Of a stretch of DNA of 64,000 bases, positions 44,401-55,967 are shown piece after piece. The DNA comes from Rattus norvegicus (taxonomy: Eukaryota; Chordata; Mammalia; Rodentia; Muridae): NCBI RefSeq assembly GCF_036323735.1, contig NC_086019.1, positions 240,243,102-240,307,101 of the forward strand. Direction: 5' to 3'. The translations under genes and the position numbers were made by a program. Numbering within the stretch: the first letter of the stretch is position 1; every line of letters starts with the position of its first letter. Under the pieces are notes generated by a model, which did not search any database, was not told the origin of the DNA, and worked only from the letters and a program-made list of their open reading frames with translations.

Positions 44401-44455
44401 CTTCCCTCTGGTGGAGCTTGCGACAGTGATGGCTATGTGCACTACCCTCTGGTGG
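44401..44455 (-). promoter_or_regulatory. Two tandem CTCF-like motifs
   Basis: On the minus strand, 44401-44414 reads ccaccagagggaag and 44442-44455 reads ccaccagagggtag. Each matches 13 of 14 positions of the CTCF core, with the mismatch at the same position. They sit in the same orientation 41 bp apart within an imperfect local duplication. Confidence 0.45.
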
Positions 44456-44867
44456 AACTAGTGACAGGGATGTAAAACAGGGCAATAATGGGCAGAATGG
44501 GCAACACATTCCACCCAAGGAAGATGGCATCCTCTTTGCAGAAAGAAGTTAAGGAAAAGCAGAGTCAGATGCTAGGGCCAACTTTTCTGTTAAGACAGAG
44601 GAGGGCTGAAATTAATTCACACCACATTTCCTGAATGACTCTTACCACTAACTGCTTTATTTGGAGAATGTCTGTTATGTATCTCCTATCCTTAGTATGG
44701 AGTTGAAACCCAGACTTTCCTTCAGGGGTAGGAGATGGACACAGGACCCACCCAGATCCCCAATAATCACACACTGTCTGAGAACCCAGTAATGCCTTCA
44801 CAAGAGAGCCCAGAACAAATGGGTTTTGTATAGGCTTCCTTCCTTACATCCCTCCTCCTGCCCCTTC

Positions 44868-44967
44868 TGTTTTCTAAGAGATAGGCCTTACTAGGTAGTC
44901 TAGGTTGGCCTAGAACTTGCTTTATAAGCTGAGCTTAGCTCAGCTTCCTTTGTGTTGGGAACATAAG
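44868..44967 (-). mobile_element. Old B1-type SINE fragment
   Basis: 'agataggccttactaggtagtc', 'ttggcctagaacttgc' and 'tttgtgttgggaacataagcc' are diverged antisense B1 blocks. Confidence 0.55.
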
Positions 44968-45248
44968 CCTCTGGCTTTTGTGTGCATCTTTCATCTTTGT
45001 TTTGGGGCTTGTGGAAGTGGTTAGAGTATTGGCAGAGGCTGATCTGGGGCAGGTCCTGCTATGGGCAATCCAGTTCAAGCTCTGCCAGGCAGTACTGATG
45101 CCATGTGAACTTACTATTCCTGGTCCAGAGCTTCTGAGAGACTTATCTTGCTCTGCCCATCATTCCCAAATGTCTGTAGACTAGCTAGCATCTCTTCTGA
45201 CTATAAAACTAAAAATATCCCCTCTTGATAAGTAAGAGCAGATGGAAA

Positions 45249-45375
45249 GCCAGGTGTGACAGTGCAAACCTGTAATCCCAGCACTCAAGAAATGGAGGTT
45301 GGAGGATTACCAAACATTTGAGGCATGGTTTGCATAGTGAGACTCTTACCTCAAAACATCAAAAAAAAAATAAAA
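45249..45375 (+). mobile_element. B1 SINE
   Basis: 'gccaggtgtgacagtgcaaacc', 'tgtaatcccagcactcaag' and 'agtgagactcttacctcaaaac' lead to an A-rich tail. The 7SL-derived B1 body is diverged but complete in order. Confidence 0.8.
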
Positions 45376-45968
45376 GCAACAAATAAGAAAGAAAAATCTA
45401 CCTTCCATCAAACTAGATACTTTCTGTTTCCTATAAAGAAACCAGTGGCTGCCTCAGGGAAATTCAGCCCATAGGAAGTCTTAGCCACTCTAGGAAATTA
45501 TTGCCTTCTGGACGCTCTGAGAGAGACTTTGACTCCTCTACCATCTCTAGATGCCATAATACAGAAAACCCAAGTTCTGTATTTCTCAGAGCCCTTCTCA
45601 TGTCCCTGGGATAGACATTTTTGATTGCTATGTTTTGACTTATTTTTTTTTAGGAAATTTCCAAGCCCATTAACATTGTTAGCAATTTACAATGGTCCTG
45701 GGAATACTTATATCCCAGAAATGAGTGAATGTTACACATCAGGACTCATCTCCTAGCTCATTGCTAAACACCTGTCTATACCCCTATCGCTTCACTGTCC
45801 TGACATTTTTTTATTTACTGCTCCTTGCTACACACTCTGATAGTGAAGTGGCAGAAAAAGATCTCAGTTTCTGCTGATAGAAATGTTGGTGGTTTAGAGG
45901 CCTCAGTGATAGTGTTAAGGAAAAGGGTTTGGGTCAACCAGGGATATAGAGGGAAAGCCACAATGCTG

Positions 45969-46617
45969 GCTAGTGTTGTCAATCCTTTTTTTTTTTTTTC
46001 TTGTCTCAAGTTTATTTGTAAAAACAGCATAGGACACTGGTCATCTGCAAATAGTGTGTAGGTAGGTGTGTCACAGCAGTCCATCTGTCTTTACACTGTC
46101 AGGAGTCTTTCTTATGGAGCCTTCACTGGGGCCTAGGCACCGTTGGGAGCCTGAACTGAAGCTTGGAGCTGTGGTCTCTGTCTTGGTTTGAACCTCAGGC
46201 TTTGGTTGGCAGAGCCTACAACCCTTGGCCATGTAGCTTTGAATCCTCTTTCCAAGCTTGGGGTGAGCGCTAAAAGCCAGATATCTGAGTTTGTGGCTGG
46301 GGAACTTTGGTATCTTGGACTTAATGGCCTGAGGCTTCACAAGCGCCTTGATGGCCTCTGCAACTGTACTCATGGCCTTTGCATTATTGTCCTGAATCTT
46401 CTTCAGGCCTTTCTTGTTACGCTTCTTGACAAAGCACACGTTCCTCAGGAACTTGGGGTCCAACCCCTTTAAGAGATTTGTATCTTTGTGACCAGGGTTT
46501 CTTGATGCCATTTCTGTGCCATTTGTGGGACTGGTTGTGTGTGGTGTGGTTCTTGGACTTGGCCATTTCTGCAAGGTCTCCCGCAGTGCCTGGGACAGGA
46601 AGCTAGTGTTGTCAATC
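45969..46617 (-). pseudogene. Rpl29: Processed pseudogene of ribosomal protein L29, with 16-bp target-site duplication
   Basis: Read on the minus strand, an mRNA-like unit starts near 46601, with the ATG at 46564-46566, and ends with AATAAA and an A tail (45985-45998). The first ~33 codons match eL29 (start MAKSKNHTTHNQSHKWHRNG) without introns. A one-base insertion near 46460-46470 shifts the frame and leads to a stop soon after. In the shifted frame the L29 signatures NKKGLKK, NNAKA, EAIKALVKPQAIK and AHPKLGK continue. The C-terminal Ala/Lys-rich tail is also broken. The direct repeat gctagtgttgtcaatc lies at 45969-45984 and 46602-46617. It is a textbook L1-mobilised retrocopy and cannot encode full-length L29. 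Confidence 0.95.
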
Positions 46618-46734
46618 TTGACATGACCTAGAATCACCATAGAGATGGGCCTCTGGGCATGCCTGTATGGGATTTTCTTACCTTAGCTGCTGCAAGGAGA
46701 TATATCTTATTTAAAGACAGTTCCATTTTCTAGA

Positions 46735-46931
46735 TTCTTCTGTGTATAGAGATAGTAAAGCTAAACCCTAGCATGCTCTCCTCATCATGGACAGCTACTT
46801 TCGGTTCCCACTGCCTTGGTTTCTCTGCCATGATGAGCTGTGAGCTGGAATAAACCCTCTCTCCCTTAAGTTGTGTTTTTTTTCCAGGATAATTTATCAC
46901 AGCCACAAGATAACCACAAGTAACCAAGACA
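46735..46931 (+). mobile_element. MaLR-like LTR, 3' part
   Basis: 'tctctgccatgatgagctgtgagctgg' (gapped), 'aataaaccctctctcccttaag' and 'tttatcacagccacaagataacc' match the 3' half of ORR1/MT-class LTRs. Confidence 0.55.
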
Positions 46932-48109
46932 GCCACTGAATAGCAGAAAGACCCCCACCCCCCACTCCCAGGAAAACTGTTCATGTCCACAGAGAAGGTA
47001 TCTCTTGGGATATTGGGCTGGGAAGATAGGAGACAGAGATAAGTGTTAGAGAGAGGAAGCCTCACACACCACTCCTAATTGCTGACTGCGTGGTCAGCAA
47101 AGGCCTTGTGGGATGGACTTCCTCAGATGAGTCCCTAAACATACTTCGACTGCTGATATGTCATGGGCAAACTGCTTATCATCCATGACCCCATCCAGGT
47201 CACTGTCTTCTTCCTGTACACCATACTTTCAGAGTAGACCGTCATGACTTTGAAAGCCAATTACCACCTATGGTGGTTGACGATACACCCAACACTGAGT
47301 AATGACTTACTAACCTCTGACAGAGGGTCCCCCGAAAAGGAAGGGGTTGAGAAAAATTCCTGTGATTGTCTCAGAGGAACCACAGTCTTCACCAGCTTGG
47401 CTGTCTTACTCCTCCATCTGGTTACAGCCTCTAGGATAGGGCCACATGTCTGATGAAAGTTTCCATTCATCCTCCATCGCTGCTTCTTCTCGTACATTAC
47501 TGGGATTACAGATGTGGCAATTATGCCTGATTCCTATGATGGGTGTGAATTATGTGTGTAGTACTGAGGCTTCTTGCTCATCATTCAACGTTTGCTTTGT
47601 TTGGGTACAGGCCTGAGGCAATGTAGGAAGCTGCCAAGATCCCTAGTTCCAAAGGCCCTAGCCTCAAGTGATGTATGCCAAGCAGCAGTGACCTATTACG
47701 AGAAGTCCTTCCTTATGCCCACTTCTGGAAGGTCTCTTGGAAATACTGCTTGCCTCCAGCGGTCATCCTGAAGAATTGTCTGCTCTGGATAGTTCTGAGG
47801 TTGAAGATCAGGATGGCTACAGGCTGTATAGACTCACATTCTATCGTCTAGGCTAAGTTATAACTACCACACAGTTCTACAGAGTCCTTGCCACGCTTGG
47901 AGGGCTTGCTCCAGACTCACAATGACTGGGAATGCTTAGCTTACTTTGCTTTTACTGGATTATCTGAGTCAGAATTCGTGGACAGGATGTGATCTTAACT
48001 CCTCGCATCCCTTCCATGCACATGAGCGCTGTCACGTTTCCTCCGGTTTGCTTAGTGTGGGAAGAAACACTAACCATGTGTGTTTAAGAGGGATCTCTTG
48101 AGATGTTCT
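46932..48109. other. No recognised gene
   Basis: Mostly single-copy-looking. 'tactgggattacagatgtgg' at about 47498 is a possible B1/B4 fragment. Confidence 0.45.
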
Positions 48110-48325
48110 ATGAGTGTGTCGATGTGCATGTGTGCCTTTATGTTCATGTGTATATGTGTGAGCATGTGAGGGAGGCCAGATGACGTTCCTGGGCATTGTC
48201 CCTCATGAGTTATCCACTTTGTTTTCTTAGGGTCTCTTTTTGATGGCCTCAAGCTTATTGATTAGCCCAGCCTGGCTTGCCACCAAACCCTTGGTGTCTC
48301 TCTAACACATCAGTTATAAATGTAG

Positions 48326-48400
<75 letters not shown>

Positions 48401-48495
48401 TGGGGGTGGGTAGAGGGAATTCTGGGTATCAAACTCAGCTCCTTATGATTGTACTGCAAGCACTTTACCAACTAAACCATCTACCCGGTCCCCAG
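48110..48495 (-). mobile_element. B3 SINE interrupted by a (TC)n(TG)n array
   Basis: 'gtgagggaggccagatgacg', 'ttcttagggtctctttttgatgg' and 'tgattagcccagcctggc' give one half, and 'gggtatcaaactcagctcc' to 'aaaccatctacccggtcccc' gives the other. The microsatellite at 48326-48401 lies between them. Confidence 0.7.
48326..48401. repeat. (TC)n(TG)n compound microsatellite
   Basis: Twelve TC units switch to about 23 TG units, then a short G-rich run. Confidence 0.95.
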
Positions 48496-48849
48496 TCCAC
48501 AGTGGTGAATCTTGAAGAGAACCTTGGGTGGCTAGCTACATAGGGTGGGTCTTTCTTTTAGGTCTCAACATTTACCGCATTTACTTCTTTCTTCAAACCA
48601 TGTCTCCCTTCTCTGTCCTCTACTGTCAGTGCCATTTCCCACCAACTTGACAACACTCTTATCTTTCCTACCCCTTCACATGCCTTCTTTGGTATCATCT
48701 GGCCAGTATCCCTGTAGCTCATCTCACATATCTGTTTAGTCCCCCCCCCCCCCACCAGGGATGTACTATCCTAACCGGAAGACTAGTCTCTTTCACCAGG
48801 ACCTAAGATTACTGTGACCATTACTACCACATTATTGTTTTAAGCTCGT

Positions 48850-49000
48850 TCCTTATGTGAGGGGTTGTGCTAAGAGCCTCTCCCAAATTACGCCATCCCA
48901 CCCATATTTGTTATATTCTACAAAGCAGATGCTATTCTCATCCCCACTTTGCAGAGGAAGAGACAGAGGATCAGAGATAAAATCACTTGTCAAGGCCAGA
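48850..49000 (-). mobile_element. MIR SINE relic
   Basis: 'tctcatccccactttgcagagg', 'aagagacagaggatcagagat' and 'cacttgtcaaggcca' are the antisense MIR core and flank. Confidence 0.65.
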
Positions 49001-49114
49001 AGAGGCCTTAGCTTTAGATTTGTCTGCTGTCAAAGACCAGAACTCTCAACTACGGTCATATACAGTGACATATAGAGCACATATATGCTAGTGCATATTT
49101 TTCCCCACTCTTTT

Positions 49115-49690
49115 TTCCCTCAATATAATATTTTTATTGTTTGGGAATTTCATACAATGCACCCCAATGACACTGACTTCTCAAACTTCCCAGGTCAATC
49201 CTCCCAGGTTCACCCTCCCACCCTTGTGCTCCCCCCCCCCAAAAAAAAAGAAAAAAAATTCACCAAGTCCAAATTGTGTTGCTCATATACTCACCAGAGC
49301 GTGGTTAAACTGCCAGTGGCCAGTTTCTTAAAGAACACTGAGTCCTTCCTCCCTGCTACCTCCCTGCCCGAAGCTATCAATTGTGAATTTGTTGCTCTCC
49401 AGCATTTTTTTCACAATTTTTAAGGATTATTTTCAAGGGTTTCCTGTGTGAATATTGCAGGGTGGTGAGGGAGGATTGTCACAGAAACCTTCAATCTCTC
49501 TTATTCTCAATTATGAGTTGAAAGTCATCAATGCTACAGCAAAAGAAACTTTCTTGCTCATCATAGCCAGTGATAGCATGGATCTTGGACTTCCACGTGG
49601 CCTCCAGTAGCAGCACAAATCACAGACATCAACATGGCTGCCAGCAGCAACACGGACCACAGACAACAGCAGGCAGCAGTGTATCTTCTT
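49115..49690 (-). mobile_element. L1 (Lx-type) 3' UTR fragment
   Basis: 'aatatttttattgtttggg', 'tttcatacaatgcacccc', 'tgctcatatactcaccagagc' and 'acaccatgg-like cagacatcaacatggc' blocks follow the antisense order of an older rodent L1 3' UTR. Confidence 0.5.
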
Positions 49691-51117
49691 TAATCCTTTA
49701 GTGTTTCTGTATGGGGATGGGTTTGGGATGCCATCCTTGGGAAACCTGAACTATCAGAGACTAGAAAGGACTTTGAAACTTGTTGTTTTTAAATTTAAAA
49801 AAATTTGAAGCCTAGAAAGATCATAAAATTGGTCTAGATCCTAAAGTGAGTCAGCAGACCCTGGTCTTAAGCACAGTGTAGTAAGGTTTCCATTAAGCAT
49901 TCATTCTTGCTTTGTGGCCTCGAGGGCTTGTTCTTCGTGTATTTCAAAGTTCCAAACTTTGCCTTCATAATTATAGTATTAATTCTTCAAGGACAGAAGC
50001 CATCTACTTAAACAGTGTTTCTGGTAGAGTATGGGCAGTACTAACAAAGAGTTAGTAAGCACACAAACTTATGCCAGGGAAGGCGTGCAATGGTTTATAA
50101 GGTGGTGAGTGAATAAGAAATGCAGCAGCAGATGCCAGGAGTCCTTCACGGAAACAAATGGGTGAATGAATTGGACTCGAGATGAGGAGAGTTGACTTCG
50201 ACCTAGAGGGTATTTGCAGGAACATGGATGAAGTTTTGCAAGAAATGGAAAGGACCTAGCTTAAAGTCCTGCCGACGGGCTGATCATTACAGCACAGACC
50301 ACGCTCAGCTCCTGGCCAGCGAGACGCAGCTCTCAGTGGCCACTTAGTTTGGCATCATTAATGGAAGGGCTCTAAGAGCCATGGTTATTACAGTGGGGAA
50401 AGTGCCAGGGGCTCTGGGGGTGCTGATGTACAATGCTGTCTAGATCAGTGTTTTTCAGATGTTAATAAACATACGAATCACTTCGGAGCTGTTTTAAAAG
50501 GCTAATTCTACTTTCATGGTTGCTGGGTGGAGCCTAAGGTTTCGTGTTTCTAATGTCAGGTGCTGCTGCTTTTCTGAGCAATTGCACTTTCTCCATGGGC
50601 AAGTGCTGGAGGATCCAAGAAGAAGCTGTCACCACACCACAGGCCAGCTTCCCAAAGATGGACTAAGGGGACTCCCCATGCTTCTTGACAGCCACAGAGA
50701 TATGATGGAAAAAAATACCAGAAACCATAAAACACATAACGCCTAGCAATTTGCATCTAAAATCCATAGTCATTTGGGGATTCATGTGGGTTCCTGGGAC
50801 CTAACACATCCCCAAATGCCACATGAGTGGAACAAGATAAGAGGGCAGATGTAATCAAAGAATCGATGTGCAAACCACATCTCATTAAAATCACTTTCAC
50901 TTTCAGGATTGAGAGCAAAGCTGAAGAAACCGGGGAAGTAAAAGCTACGGTGAGGACCAGACACTAGCTTTAAGGCACCCTGTTCATCCAGGGGATTCTA
51001 AGTCTTCTCAGAGCCCATTCGTGCTTCGTAATTTTTTTTACATAAAAGAGTGGAATAGTTTATTATCAATATAAACAGAGCCATGTGCTAACTCACCTTT
51101 TGCAGGATTTTATAGTC
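49691..51117. other. No recognised gene or repeat
   Basis: Repeat-poor stretch of 1.4 kb with short uninformative open frames. Confidence 0.5.
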
Positions 51118-51190
51118 TGCAGTGCACTTTAAGAATAGTTTTACTGAGCCGTAATTCACATATCGTAAAATTCACCCTTTTAAAGTGTCA
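51118..51190 (-). mobile_element. Old L1M 3' UTR fragment
   Basis: 'ttactgagccgtaattcacat' and 'cgtaaaattcacccttttaaag' are the antisense L1M 3' UTR signature. Confidence 0.7.
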
Positions 51191-52077
51191 TTTGTACTTG
51201 TTTTATATTCCACTCTACAAACCTTGGCTCCTACAGTAGGAGGGAAAAGGCAAGCTGAAGGGATTTGGAGAGAACAAAAGACAGGTTGGTAGGTAGGAAC
51301 AAGATGACAGTCACAGTAAGTGCAGAGACGAAATCAAGAAGGGCAGCAGAGAAAGCAAGTACAAAACTGTTCATTGTACGGAAGCTTTCGGTTTACTGGC
51401 AACCCTTCTCTAAGGTGCTTCAAAACACCACAGGAAGATGACCGTGTACAGCCCAGTACACGAGGATGCCCTTGAGTTTCAGGGAAAGGCTTCGATGCCC
51501 AGTGCTCTCTGATTGAAATGGCAGGGATACCTGTGATCAAGCCATTAACACGAGTTCCTTGCAGTGACAGCAGCAGCTTAAAAGGAAGTTTTAAAGTTTT
51601 AGGTGCTTTAAGCAGTTTGTCCTCAACACTGTCCACAGTGAGTCAGTCCAGGGGGACTCTGGATCACTGATGTTTTATGGGGTGGACTGTGTGATGTGAC
51701 CCCAGGGACAGGATACACACCTGTCTCTGGCATGAGTGAAGGTGTCCAGGCTTCTGGACTGCATCTCTCTCTTATGGACAGTGCCCACGTCTTATATTTT
51801 TAGACCTGGCTATCTCTCCCAACCATAAAACCTGAATCTTTTGGAGAGCAGTCAGAGTGGTTCTGCCTCTGGGATGCAAAACAAACACTGGAAGATTTTT
51901 CTGTCAGATTTTCTCTTTGGGGGGGGGGGCAAAAACCAACAAAACAAAACAAAACAAAAAAACCTTCTGAAACTCGTTTGTTCCTCAGACTTCCATTTGT
52001 GACAGGGTGTAAACAAAATGACTTGGTTCCAGAATGCCACTGTCCTAAACTCTTAGGGTTTGGTTGGCTAAAATATT
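51191..52077. other. No recognised gene; G run and CAAAA repeat
   Basis: A ten-base G run lies at about 51920 and a (caaaa)n stretch at about 51939-51961. The rest is single-copy-looking. Confidence 0.5.
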
Positions 52078-52205
52078 TTCTCTTCTCTTCTCTTCTCTTC
52101 TTTTCTTTTTTCTTTCTTATTTCATTCTTTCATTCTTCCTCATCCTCTTTTTCTCTTAATCTCTCTCCCCCTTCTCTCCCCCCTCCCCCCTCCTCCTCTT
52201 CCTCC
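52078..52205 (+). repeat. Polypyrimidine tract (TCTTC/TTTC/CCCT)
   Basis: A nearly pure C/T strand grades from tcttc units into ccccctcc and ctcctc units. Confidence 0.9.
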
Positions 52206-52209
52206 CTTT

Positions 52210-52410
52210 TTGTGAGACATTGTCTGTCTGTGTAGCCCAGACTGACCTCACTCAGACATGGGCCCATCTCACCTGTGGACATAAACCTTAGCATCTGACA
52301 GCCGGGACTGGGGGTGTGCATACTGTGTGCATACCTACTGTGCGCTGGTGATACCTTCTCCAGCTTCAGTGTGTGAGGGCCTGCACTCTCAGCGTTAGGC
52401 AAGCCACATG
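52210..52410 (-). mobile_element. Possible old B1/B4-type SINE
   Basis: 'tgagacattgtctgtctgtgtagcccag' (gapped) and 'actgacctcactcag' resemble the antisense B1 start. The remainder is diverged. Confidence 0.35.
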
Positions 52411-52954
52411 TTGACCTTGACTGAAATTGGCACTTGCAAGTTACAACTTTGATTATCTTTATCTCTCAGATGATGAAGCTTCAGCACGGAGACATAGGCT
52501 GGCCACGAGTAAGAGTTGGAGAAGGTGGAATTTGAAAGTATTTTGGTTCCATCAATTAAATGAGATAATACTTACAAAAGAACATTACAAGGTTCATATC
52601 TATAAAGACCTTTAGAAACACATGACATAATGGGCAAATTACATTATACATATAGAGTACCATTTCTGGGGTTATTTTCTAGGACCACATTACAGTCTCC
52701 TTCCTAGGTCCAATCTTCTTCTTGTGTCTCCTCACCAGGCCCTAGCTATGACCCCTCAAGTTCTTTCATTGCTTTTCCAACTATGCTGGACCAGGGCAGT
52801 TTGGAATTCAGGCTCCTGCAGAGGGCATGCTGGATTTGCTTGTGAAGCACTATGACTTGATCATTTGTGTTGACCTGGACCTTCATTAGGGAATTGCTTC
52901 TCCTTGAATCCTTGATTAAGGAACTTCTATGAGGGTGGTCTTCCACCCTCCCAC
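52411..52954. other. No recognised gene
   Basis: Single-copy-looking sequence. The last ~60 bases may belong to the following L1 3' end. Confidence 0.4.
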
Positions 52955-54138
52955 AAACTCCCTCCTGTCTCTCAACCCTGCCATTCCCCTACACTGGGGC
53001 ATTGAGCCTTCACAGAACCAAGGGCCTCTCCTCCCATGGATGCCTGGCAAGGCCATCCTCGGCTACATATGCGGCTGGAGCTATCGGTCACTCCATGTGT
53101 GATCTTTGGTTGGTGGTTAGTCCCTGGGAGCTCTGGTTGGTTGATATTGTTGTTCTTATGGAGTTGCAAACCCCTTCAGCTCTTTCAGTCCTTTCTCTAC
53201 CTCCTCCATTGGGGACCCCATTCTCAGTCCAATGGTTGCCTGTAAGCATCTACCTCTGTATTTGTCATGCTCTAGCAGAGCCTCACAGGAGACAGCTATA
53301 TCAGGCTCCTGTCAGCATGCACTTCTTGGCATCCACAATAGTGTCTGAGTTTGGTGACTGTATATGGGCTGGATCCCCAGGTGGGACAGTCTCAGGATGG
53401 CCTTTCCTTCAGTCTCTGCTCCACACTTTGTCTCCGTATTTCCTCCTGTGAATATTTTGTTCCCCCTTCTAAGAAGGACTAAAGCATCCACACCTTGGTC
53501 TTTCTTCTTCTTGAGCTTCATGTAGTCTGTGAATTGTATCTTGGGTATTCCGAGCTATTGGGCTAATATCCACTTATCAGTGAGTATATACCGTGTGGGT
53601 TCTTTTGTAACTGGTTTACCTCACCCAGGAAGATATTTTCTAGTTCAATCCATTTGCCTAAGAATTTCATGAAGTCATTGCTTTTAATAGCTGAGTAGTA
53701 CTCCATTGTGTAAATGTACATTTTCTGTATCCATTTCTCTGTTGAAGGGCATCTGGGTTCTTTCCAGCTTTTGGCTATTATAAATAAGGCTGCTATGAAC
53801 ATGTATCCTTGTTATAGGTTGGAGCATCTTTGGGGTGTATGCCCAGGAGTGGTATAGCTGGGTATAGTGGTATAGCTGGTGGTCCAATTTTCTGAGGAAC
53901 CACCAGACTGATTTCCGGAGTCGTTGTACCAGCTTGCAATCCCACCAACAATGGAGGAGTGTTCCTCTTTCTCCACATCCTCGCCAGCATCTGCTGTCAC
54001 CTGAGTTTTTGATCTTAGCCATTCTCACTGGTGTGAGGTGAAATCTCAGGGTTGTTTTGATTTGCATTTCCCTGAGGACTAAGGGTATTCAACATCTTTT
54101 TAGGTGCTTCTCGGCCATTCGATATTCCTCAGTTGAGA
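52955..54138 (-). mobile_element. 5'-truncated L1 (older rodent family): ORF2 C-terminus and 3' UTR
   Basis: On the minus strand the element enters at about 54138 in ORF2 (near MQIKTTLRFHLTPVRMAK), keeps the CWRGCGERG..CWWDC cysteine motif, and carries several frame breaks across the C-terminus. Its 3' UTR includes, antisense, 'ccattcccctacactgggg' and 'agtccctgggagctctgg'. It differs from the intact L1 3' UTR at many positions and is therefore an older subfamily. Confidence 0.85.
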
Positions 54139-55633
54139 GCTGCTACTTTTCTGGCCCTTACTAATACATCTTCCTTCTGCTCACTACCTCAGACTGACAA
54201 CTGCAGCTGCATGGGGCGCATTGCCCCAGCTCTGACCTGGAAGCACTGTGCTGATGTGATCTTTTAAAGGTGACTTGACTAGCTTTAGGATTTATGAATA
54301 TCTTATTTTACTTTTGGTCTGTTTACATAAAATCTGTTTACATACATAATAAAAATAAAAAGCCAAGGTTTCTTCTGGCTACTTCCTGCTTCCTTCTAAT
54401 GCTTAGCTCTGGTTATCCCTGCCCTGAGCCTTGACTCAGCGTCAGAGCATCTCCATGCTATCCAAGTTTATCCAGCTTGTAAACAGAAATGACTTTTCCC
54501 CTCACTCTATTTCCCACAACATCCCTGACTCCCAGCATGGCTTTTTGTGCAGTTTCAGAGCCAAAGTGTCTGCAGTCGGAGGATCGCTTTCGTTTCTTCT
54601 TTTGGTCCTTCTTGACTTGCACTCATTAAAAAAAAAAACTTCTTATTCTATTAGCCCCACACCAGCACCGCCCATATAAGCCTCAGGCATAACAGACTGC
54701 CATCGCCCAGTTCTGAATGAACGCCATCTTGAAAGGATTCCACTGGGTCTTCAGTCTTGCAGTTTCCTTTCCACACCCACTGACTGCAAGCTCTGACCCA
54801 GTCTCCTTCCTTCAGTACATTTGTTTTTCAGACAAAAGTTAGAAAGGAGTAAGCTCACAGCTGGAACCTAGGAAGAAAACAAGATATCCAGGACGGTAGC
54901 GTTCCCTTCTCTCTAATCAATAATTCATTTTTTAACCAGTGTGTTTGAGGAAATTGAGACTTGGCCTTAAATAGCTCCTTTGCAAGAACAGAAAACGAGC
55001 AGGATTCTAAAACAAAACATGATTTGGGATACAGAGCAAACAAAACGAAAGCGGCTCACCAAGGGAAGATTGTGTCAACTTACTTATGATTCTGGGGGAT
55101 TGCTTTTGCAAGAGGCAAGGCATGGCTCCTGTTGTGTTTTGAAATGTATCTACATTACATAAACATAGCTGCTGTAGCATTTGGCTTGCCGTTGTGTGAA
55201 TGGAAGTGAGCATTTTACAGCATTTGCATCCTGGGACTTAATGGAAAGCAATGTTAGTAAAGCAGTAAGCTTCTTCCATCGGGAGTAAAATGCCAGCAAA
55301 CAAGCCATTACCCACACATATAGATGCGCCTCATCTTCCTGGGCAGAGGTTTGCCATGAGCTGAAACTCCAACTGACCCACCAGCTTCAAACGTCCAAGA
55401 GGCCCATAAGTGAGACTTATATGCCCTGCTCCAACCTTCAAAATGCATCTGTTGCCATCACGGTCTTTCTTGTTATTTCTTTCTCCCAACTCTAATTTTG
55501 CTTTCATCCTGCCCAAAGCTCTAAGTCTGTGTGACATGCTCCAAATTCTTCTTACTTCAACCTGTTTCATCTGGATTCCCAAATTTCCCTTGCTCATTTT
55601 GCTCATGGAAATGGAAGTTATTTCCCTTCACTT

Positions 55634-55636
<3 letters not shown>
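54139..55636. other. No recognised gene or repeat
   Basis: Repeat-poor stretch. The block 54980-55260 looks single-copy and balanced in composition. Confidence 0.5.

Positions 55637-55691
<55 letters not shown>
55637..55691. repeat. (CA)n microsatellite
   Basis: Twenty-seven CA units. Confidence 0.95.
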
Positions 55692-55692
<1 letters not shown>

Positions 55693-55694
<2 letters not shown>

Positions 55695-55925
55695 AGCATC
55701 CCTAATCTGAAATTTGAAATGTTCCCAAATCCAAAACTTCCTGAACATGACTATGACGGACCAAGTGGAATATTGGTTATTAACCTTGTGTCATGAACCC
55801 TAGTAAGCCCCTGCCACACACACTAAAATATTGTATATAATCCCTAGAGACATTATGTAAATAATGTATATAATGTGTGCATGCAAGTGTTCATACAAGC
55901 ATAACTACACCAATGAATTAGATTT
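55693..55925. mobile_element. DNA-transposon remnant (Tigger/MER2-like), left part
   Basis: 'gagcatccctaatctgaaatttgaaatg' (gapped) and 'cccaaatccaaaacttcctg' recall the terminal region of a mammalian Tigger-type element. The matching right part lies beyond the L1, at 62383-62500. Confidence 0.4.
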
Positions 55926-55936
55926 GAGCTCAATTC

Positions 55937-55938
<2 letters not shown>
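55926..55938 (+). repeat. L1 target-site duplication, 3' side
   Basis: gagctcaattctt, identical to 62370-62382. Its last two T bases merge with the poly(A) complement. Confidence 0.93.

Positions 55939-55960
<22 letters not shown>

Positions 55961-55967
<7 letters not shown>

Noticed and set aside
45815..46640. 189-codon minus-strand frame as a real gene
   Set aside because: It is the frame-shifted reading of the Rpl29 retrocopy, with its upstream codons coming from 5' UTR and flank.
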